This document shows positions 6,821 to 11,174 of a DNA stretch of 11,174 nucleotides, piece by piece (position 1 is the stretch's first letter; each line of letters starts with the position of its first letter). The DNA is from Prolixibacteraceae bacterium (lineage in GTDB: Bacteria; Bacteroidota; Bacteroidia; Bacteroidales; Prolixibacteraceae). Below the pieces are notes generated by a model. It ran no database searches. It worked only from the letters and a program-made list of their open reading frames with translations, and was not told the DNA's origin. Position numbers and translations under genes: made by a program. Where the stretch lies: NCBI GenBank assembly GCA_009782655.1, contig WRIQ01000019.1, forward strand, positions 1-11,174. Reading direction: 5' to 3'.

Positions 6821-7698
6821 GTGTTATGTAGTTTTTCTTTCATTGGTTTCGACCAGCTTCCCGACAAGCGATATTTGTTGCGCAAAATGTTGACCATTTC
6901 ATAGAGTTTTTCTTTGTACTGCCTGTCGGCGCCACCGGTTGTGTATAGCGTTGAAAGGCCGTCGCGAATTTCGGGAAAATGCGCGGCGATAAAGTTAAAA
7001 AAATATTTTCTGGTTTTTCCCCTCAGGTAAAGTGTTCCGGGAAGCATATAGTGAACATTGGCGGCGGCAGCGGCAGCGCACAGCGACTCGAAATTCTCGG
7101 ATGTGTCGGTCAGAAATGGAATTATCGGCATAACATGAATGCCTGTCGAAGCGTTCGTTTTGCGAAATGTTTTGAGCATTTCGAAGCGTTTGCCGCTTTC
7201 GGTTGAGCCGGGTTCCACGGTTTTACGGAGATTTTCGTCGGTGGTGATGATGGAGGAAGCCACATTCACATAAGTGATGCGCGAAAGTTCGTCGATCAGA
7301 TCGTAGTCGCGAAGTATTAAATCGGATTTGGTGGAGATGATAATCGGCGTTTTATATTTAATGAATAGCTTCAAAACGGCAGGCATAATTTTCTGTTCCT
7401 TTTCGCAGGGCTGATAGCTGTCGGTAACGCCGCCGATGTTGACAATTTCGCGGTTCCATTTTTCGCTTTTGAGTTCCGATTCCAGCGCTTCGACAATATT
7501 GTCTTTCACATATACGTTGCCGAAAAAATTGCCGTCGCTCAGATAATCGTGCGAGTAGATGGCGTAGCAATATTTGCATCCGTGTCCGCATCCGCGGTAG
7601 ATATTCAAATCCCATCCATAGGGAATTTTCCGTTTCAGCCTGTTCAGCGCCGACTGGCAGCCGATTGTTTTGATATATATTTGTTCTGAAGAAGACAT
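6817..7698 (-). CDS. Radical SAM protein of the SplB / Rv2578c-like family
   Basis: The 293-residue protein has the radical SAM cluster motif RGCGHGCKYCYA, with Cys37, Cys41 and Cys44 spaced CxxxCxxC to bind the 4Fe-4S cluster that splits S-adenosylmethionine. VTDSYQPCEKE (91-101), STKSDLILRD (122-131), EPGSTESGKRFEML (162-175) and PIIPFLTD (191-198) follow the order seen in COG1533, the family that includes spore photoproduct lyase and many uncharacterised relatives. This organism is not a spore-former by its other genes, so a true spore photoproduct lyase is unlikely; the substrate is unknown. Poly-Ala at 208-213 (AAAAAA) is a small oddity. It begins 37 bases after the ATP-cone nuclease gene, with an AGGA-like word just before the ATG, and its stop overlaps the GH5 start. 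Membership of the broad family is firm, the exact role is not. Confidence 0.88.
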   Translation of the reverse strand: MSSSEQIYIKTIGCQSALNRLKRKIPYGWDLNIYRGCGHGCKYCYAIYSHDYLSDGNFFGNVYVKDNIVEALESELKSEKWNREIVNIGGVTDSYQPCEKEQKIMPAVLKLFIKYKTPIIISTKSDLILRDYDLIDELSRITYVNVASSIITTDENLRKTVEPGSTESGKRFEMLKTFRKTNASTGIHVMPIIPFLTDTSENFESLCAAAAAANVHYMLPGTLYLRGKTRKYFFNFIAAHFPEIRDGLSTLYTTGGADRQYKEKLYEMVNILRNKYRLSGSWSKPMKEKLHNT

Positions 7699-7735
7699 TG
7701 TTCCTGTTTTTCAGTGAAAAAGGGAAATAGGCCGG

Positions 7736-8590
7736 TTATATCAAGCTGTCGATTTTGCTCAGCGTTTCAGCTTCGTCAAGAATTTCCCGTTTTTTCTTTT
7801 CCGACAAATCGAAACTGTCGAGCGCTCCGGGTTTGCAGCATAGATGATCGACCAATATGACGCCTCCGCCGAGGAGATCTTGTTTCATTTTTGACGAGAG
7901 CCCTGTGAGCGTGGTAACGGGAAAAAGCGCGTATTGTTCAACAAGTTGGCGCAGGTTGCCCTCTTGGGGAAAACTCCAACTGACAAGCCAGAGTCCCGCG
8001 CACACGCCATACTCTTCGGCGTCGCCGCTAAAACGCGTATTGGTGAAGATGCTTCCCCTGAAATGTCTGTCTTTGTTTTCGGGTGCGTCGCGCCAAATCG
8101 CTTCAATATCTTGAAAACGCGACTTTACATACAACAGCGTTTGTACGTTGCTGATTTTCGACTGGCTGTTGTGGTATTTACATTCGACAATAACCGTTGT
8201 ATCGCCCTTGTTGCCAACAACATCCACTTCGTGCTGAATACACTTCCCCTTCAGAATAATTCCGGTTTTTATGTTTTCGTATTCCTGACGTCTGAAAATC
8301 TCGGCTACGAATTTCTCGAAAGGAAAGCCGCTGGGCCCTAAATCCATGATCGCCTTTTTCAGGCTGTAGCGGGCGGCGGTCGCACGTTTTTTTTGCTTCA
8401 GCAAAGCAAACGCTTTTTTGTATATCTCTTTGGTGGTGACACCGTCGTACAAAATCGGACGGATTTCTTTCACAACTTCTTCGGCCAGCGAACGACCTGC
8501 TCCCGAACGCAATAGCGAATTGAGCAATTTATTTTCCGAATAGAACTGTGTTTCACCGGTTTGCTTGGTGACGATAATATTTTGTTGCAT
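7736..8590 (-). CDS. ATP-cone domain fused to a PD-(D/E)XK (Mrr-like) nuclease domain
   Basis: Residues 5-85 resemble an ATP-cone, the nucleotide-sensing module of ribonucleotide reductases and NrdR: IIVTKQTGETQFYSENKL at the start and RATAARYSLKKAI (69-81) at the end. After GPSGFPFEKFVAEIF (85-99) comes a restriction-endonuclease-like core with candidate catalytic residues Glu92, Asp123 in HEVDVVG (120-126) and the ExK pair Glu136/Lys138 in VIVECKYH (133-140). This matches the Mrr-type PD-(D/E)XK pattern. Near the C-terminus, TTLTGLSSKMKQDLLGGGVILVDHL (226-250) has the rhythm of a helix-hairpin-helix DNA-binding motif, which is my inference. No methylase or specificity subunit is nearby, so classical restriction-modification is unlikely; repair or nucleotide-controlled DNA processing fits better. 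It looks like the first gene of a three-gene unit ending with the GH5 gene. Cys139-equivalent residues are absent, so it is not an NrdR, which also would be shorter and carry a zinc ribbon. Confidence 0.82.
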   Translation of the reverse strand: MQQNIIVTKQTGETQFYSENKLLNSLLRSGAGRSLAEEVVKEIRPILYDGVTTKEIYKKAFALLKQKKRATAARYSLKKAIMDLGPSGFPFEKFVAEIFRRQEYENIKTGIILKGKCIQHEVDVVGNKGDTTVIVECKYHNSQSKISNVQTLLYVKSRFQDIEAIWRDAPENKDRHFRGSIFTNTRFSGDAEEYGVCAGLWLVSWSFPQEGNLRQLVEQYALFPVTTLTGLSSKMKQDLLGGGVILVDHLCCKPGALDSFDLSEKKKREILDEAETLSKIDSLI

Positions 8591-8847
8591 ATCTCTTGTG
8601 TTCGAATCTCCAAAAATAATAATCTGTTTTGATTTTTCCTGTATTCATAATTAACAACCAATCATCTCTATCCGAATCGAAAATGTTATTGGTATTTGAA
8701 GCAAATATCAATGCGGACAATGGCGAAATTTCATGTCAGGATATATACTTGTGAAAGCTTCATTTAGGAAGATTCCCCGTACATTCAAATCAGGACGGAC
8801 AATTCATTTTCGTTTTAAGAGTTTTAAAATCAGAGTTTTGTAAAAAA
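8591..8847. other. Intergenic region between recR and the ATP-cone nuclease gene
   Basis: This 257-base AT-rich stretch holds no supported gene. It contains the candidate -7 promoter box at 8611-8618 and, just after the recR stop on the minus strand, a twice-repeated AAAACTCT word. No clear hairpin with a U-run terminates recR. Confidence 0.5.
8611..8618 (-). promoter_or_regulatory. Candidate Bacteroidota -7 promoter element for the three-gene group
   Basis: The minus strand reads TATTTTTG, an exact fit to TAnnTTTG, 20 bases before the ATG of the ATP-cone nuclease gene at 8590. A leader of roughly 10-15 bases would result. No clear TTTG -33 partner is seen at 19-21 bases upstream, so this is a moderate call resting on the box and the 257-base gap to recR. 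Confidence 0.38.
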
Positions 8848-9474
8848 CTACCTATTCATGCTTTGTTCAAAATCGACGCGGTTTACCAACGAACGGCCGA
8901 GGGTTATTTCATCGGCATATTCCAGATCGTCGCCGATGGAGATGCCGCGGGCCAGCGTGGTTACCGAAATCCCGAAAGGTTTGATTTTCCGGTAGATATA
9001 AAAATTGGTGGTATCGCCTTCCATGGTGGTGGGCAGAGCCAGAATCACCTCGTCGACGTTTCCTTCCTGCACCCTTTCGACGAGTGATTTTATTTGCAGG
9101 TGCGAGGGCGAAATGCCGTCCATCGGCGAAATAATTCCACCCAGCACATGATACAGCCCATTGAATTGATGTGTGCTTTCTATGAGAATCACATCGCGGA
9201 TATTTTCGACTACACAAACGACCGCCCCATTGCGCGAATGGTTGCCACAGACAGAGCAAACTTCGGTATCGGAGATATTGTGGCATATGCGGCAATGAAT
9301 CACCTCGTTGCGCAGGCGGATGATGGTTTCTCCGAATTGGCTGACCATCTCTTTGTCCTGATGTAAGAGGTAGAGAACGAGCCTGAGCGCTGTTTTCTTT
9401 CCGATACCCGGTAGTTTGGCGAATTCGTTTACCGCGGCTTCGAGCAGTTTCGACGAAAAATTTTCAATGTGCAT
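8848..9474 (-). CDS. recR: Recombination mediator protein RecR
   Basis: RecR works with RecO (and RecF) to load RecA onto single-stranded DNA at gaps and stalled forks. The 208-residue length is normal. The order of parts is classical: a helix-hairpin-helix with [20 protein letters not shown] (18-37), a zinc finger with Cys61, Cys64, Cys73 and Cys76, then a Toprim domain starting [14 protein letters not shown] (86-99). Further family stretches are [16 protein letters not shown] (106-121), [17 protein letters not shown] (144-160) and [21 protein letters not shown] (176-196), equivalent to the GGELEMVDGTTLSHSL region of E. coli RecR. The next gene upstream on the same strand is purA, 172 bases away. 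dnaX, a common recR neighbour in other phyla, is absent. No promoter is recognised with confidence. Confidence 0.96.
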   Translation of the reverse strand: MHIENFSSKLLEAAVNEFAKLPGIGKKTALRLVLYLLHQDKEMVSQFGETIIRLRNEVIHCRICHNISDTEVCSVCGNHSRNGAVVCVVENIRDVILIESTHQFNGLYHVLGGIISPMDGISPSHLQIKSLVERVQEGNVDEVILALPTTMEGDTTNFYIYRKIKPFGISVTTLARGISIGDDLEYADEITLGRSLVNRVDFEQSMNR

Positions 9475-9646
9475 AATCTGAATTTGATGAAACGGGCGGC
9501 TGAGGCCAAAATTTTTGAACAGGAAAAATGAATACCATGGGTCAATCCTCTTTTTCGGGGTTGCTTCTGCACAACGAAACCGGCGTTATATTGTGTTCAT
9601 TGGGAACCAGAATGTTTTTCATTATATCAAAATTGACAAATACCGC

Positions 9647-10921
9647 TTATTTTTTCATGAAAATGGTTTGTTCGCGGTTGGGGCCGGTGGAAACAATGGT
9701 GATGGGTATACCGGTTTCGTCCTCAATAAACCGGATATAGTTTTTCAGTTGCGGCGGAAAATCTTCGGCATTTTTAATGTCTCTCAGGTTAGTTTTCCAT
9801 CCGGGCATGTCGATATAAACCGGTTCAACGCCGTCGGTAATTTCGAATGGAAATACACGTGTCACTTCACCGTCGATTTGGTAGCCAATGCAAATACGTA
9901 TAACTTCGAAATCGTTGAGTACGTCGGTTTTCATCATGATCATCTCAGTAACGCCGTCGAGCATGATTGCGTAGTTGAGTGCTACCAAATCGAGCCATCC
10001 GCAGCGGCGCGGCCTTCCTGTGGTGGAGCCGAATTCTTTTCCAGCGGTGCGAAGCAGGTTTCCGGTTTGGTCGTGCAGTTCGGTGGGAAAAGGTCCCGAG
10101 CCCACGCGCGTACAATAAGCTTTGAAAATGCCGATCACTTTGCCCACTTTGGAGGGGGCGACGCCCAGTCCTGTGCAGGCGCCGGCGCAAATGGTGCTGG
10201 AGGAAGTTACATAAGGATACGAACCGAAATCGATGTCGAGAAGTGTGCCTTGCGCACCTTCAGCCAGCAGCGATTTTTCGGCGTTAAGCAAATCATTGAT
10301 AAATATTTCACTATCGATAATGTTGAATTTTCTGAGGCATTCGATGCCTTCGAACCACTCTTTTTCATAGTTTTCAAGCACTTCCTTGTAATTGAAGTGA
10401 TAGTAGTTTTCAAGCAGGTTTTTGTGGTTATTAATGCGCTCGGCATATTTTTCTTCGAACCGGTAAAAGATATCGCCCACGCGGAGTCCTTCGCGTCCCA
10501 CTTTATCGCGGTATGTGGGTCCTATTCCCTTGAGCGTCGAGCCAATTTTGGTTTCGCCTTTTGCCTGTTCCGAAGCTGCGTCGATGATACGGTGCGAGGG
10601 GAGTATCAAATGGGCTTTTTTCGATATGTAAAGATTTTTTGAAATATCGAAGCCTTTGTTCAACAGCGTTTCTATTTCGCGTTTGAAAACAACCGGATCG
10701 ATAACCACGCCGTTGCCGATAATATTGATTTTGTTTTCATGGAAAATTCCCGATGGGATGGTGTGCAATATGTGCTTTATGTTGTTGAATTCCAGTGTAT
10801 GACCAGCATTCGGCCCACCCTGAAATCGTGCAACCACATCGTAATTGGGCGTTAAAACGTCCACAACTTTTCCTTTGCCTTCGTCGCCCCACTGGAGGCC
10901 CAGCAAAATATCTGCTTTCAT
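9647..10921 (-). CDS. purA: Adenylosuccinate synthetase
   Basis: PurA condenses IMP and aspartate, using GTP, to make adenylosuccinate, the first committed step from IMP to AMP in the cytoplasm. All 424 residues fit the family. GLQWGDEGKGK (8-18) contains catalytic Asp13 and the GTP P-loop-like segment, GGPNAGHT (35-42) contains catalytic His41, and KGIGPTYRDKVGREGLRVGD lies near 129-148. The IMP- and GTP-binding motifs SSSTICAGACTGLGVAP, TRVGSGPFPTEL, STTGRPRRCGWLD and MKTDVLND follow in order, and the C-terminus has STGPNREQTI. The start at 10921 gives an N-terminus that aligns directly with other PurA proteins. No SD sequence is visible. The gene is preceded by 253 bases of AT-rich DNA to the right edge. 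In many Bacteroidota a fur-like gene precedes purA; any such gene would lie beyond this window. Confidence 0.97.
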   Translation of the reverse strand: MKADILLGLQWGDEGKGKVVDVLTPNYDVVARFQGGPNAGHTLEFNNIKHILHTIPSGIFHENKINIIGNGVVIDPVVFKREIETLLNKGFDISKNLYISKKAHLILPSHRIIDAASEQAKGETKIGSTLKGIGPTYRDKVGREGLRVGDIFYRFEEKYAERINNHKNLLENYYHFNYKEVLENYEKEWFEGIECLRKFNIIDSEIFINDLLNAEKSLLAEGAQGTLLDIDFGSYPYVTSSSTICAGACTGLGVAPSKVGKVIGIFKAYCTRVGSGPFPTELHDQTGNLLRTAGKEFGSTTGRPRRCGWLDLVALNYAIMLDGVTEMIMMKTDVLNDFEVIRICIGYQIDGEVTRVFPFEITDGVEPVYIDMPGWKTNLRDIKNAEDFPPQLKNYIRFIEDETGIPITIVSTGPNREQTIFMKK

Positions 10922-11174
10922 CGAAATGTATTTTTAAGATTTTTATTTCAATATATGTTTGACTATCAGCATATAACAATTTGCAGAATAATAGTCACGA
11001 AGGGTAAAGGTATAAATAATTTGCAATAAGCGAATAAACCAATGGGTGCATTAATTTGGGCGATTTGTTTTACGTTGTCAATTATCCGTTGTCGAAAATT
11101 GATCCCGACCGTTGCAAGTCGGTCATTTTTTGTTCGATTATTTCTGATTGTCAATAGTTGAGCGCCCATAGATG
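10922..11174. other. AT-rich region upstream of purA, no convincing gene
   Basis: Both strands were read. A minus-strand frame of 67 codons (10966-11169) and a plus-strand frame of 39 codons (11042-11161) exist but show no family features, and both run across repeated words of the type TTGTCAATTATC. Such words (at about 11074-11087, 11089-11104 and 11149-11156) look like degenerate intergenic repeats. The purA promoter must lie here, but I see no exact -7 box on its strand; the closest is TACCTTTA. The C-terminus of a neighbouring minus-strand gene could end in the last 25 bases, but this cannot be decided. Confidence 0.5.
11105..11131 (+). terminator. Hairpin followed by a T-run (possible plus-strand intrinsic terminator)
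   Basis: On the plus strand GACCG (11107-11111) pairs with CGGTC (11120-11124) around an 8-base loop and is followed by ATTTTTT. An alternative pairing of CCGAC (11105-11109) with GTCGG (11118-11122) is equally long. The T-run lies only on the plus-strand side, so it would end a rightward transcript, although no plus-strand gene precedes it in the window. Confidence 0.45.

Noticed and set aside
7736..8590. Annotation as a restriction-modification system
   Set aside because: No DNA methyltransferase or specificity gene is present anywhere in the window, and the ATP-cone points to a different control.
9548..9596. Possible hairpin terminator after purA (GTTG/CAAC and CGG/CCG stems)
   Set aside because: The stem is interrupted by an asymmetric internal loop and is followed by AAAAAGAGG on the purA strand instead of a U-run.
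9515..10642. 375-codon open frame on the plus strand opposite purA
   Set aside because: It lies antisense to a fully conserved purA, is rich in Phe/His/Val without family motifs, and is explained by codon bias of the real gene.
10966..11169. 67-codon minus-strand frame upstream of purA as a small protein
   Set aside because: It has no family similarity, crosses the hairpin and repeated TTGTCAAT words, and another frame is also open on the opposite strand.

Overview
The window looks like ordinary chromosomal DNA from a Bacteroidota bacterium, probably of the Bacteroidales/Marinilabiliales type. The signs are a GldK/PorK-type lipoprotein (a family tied to gliding motility and type IX secretion), two exact matches to the Bacteroidota -7 promoter element TAnnTTTG, few recognisable Shine-Dalgarno sequences, and Bacteroidota-like versions of PurA, RecR, NadD and Kbl. 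No tRNA, rRNA, insertion sequence, prophage or CRISPR array is visible.

Layout. On the left edge, the plus strand carries the last codons of an upstream gene and a complete ZnuB-type metal ABC permease. It converges, with a 5-base gap, on a long run of minus-strand genes. Read from low to high coordinates these are: an orphan GldK/PorK-like formylglycine-generating-enzyme-fold lipoprotein; an unrecognised multi-spanning membrane protein; nadD (NAD synthesis); a 360-base non-coding stretch with a long inverted repeat; kbl (glycine C-acetyltransferase); a tight three-gene group; recR (recombinational repair); and purA (AMP synthesis). Past purA the right edge is AT-rich and has no convincing gene.

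The three-gene group (8590 down to 5705) is the least conventional part. It runs from an ATP-cone plus PD-(D/E)XK nuclease-like protein, across 37 bases, to an SplB-family radical SAM protein, whose stop overlaps the start of a GH5 glycosidase carrying a Tat-like signal. The first two suggest nucleic-acid handling and the third suggests carbohydrate work in the envelope, so the shared transcript may be compact packing rather than one pathway. recR lies just upstream on the same strand.

I do not see a clear-cut new system. The best candidates for a second look are the ATP-cone nuclease/radical SAM pair, the GldK paralogue without gldLMN, the unknown membrane protein, and a possible small RNA divergent from purA with a -7-like box and a hairpin followed by a T-run.
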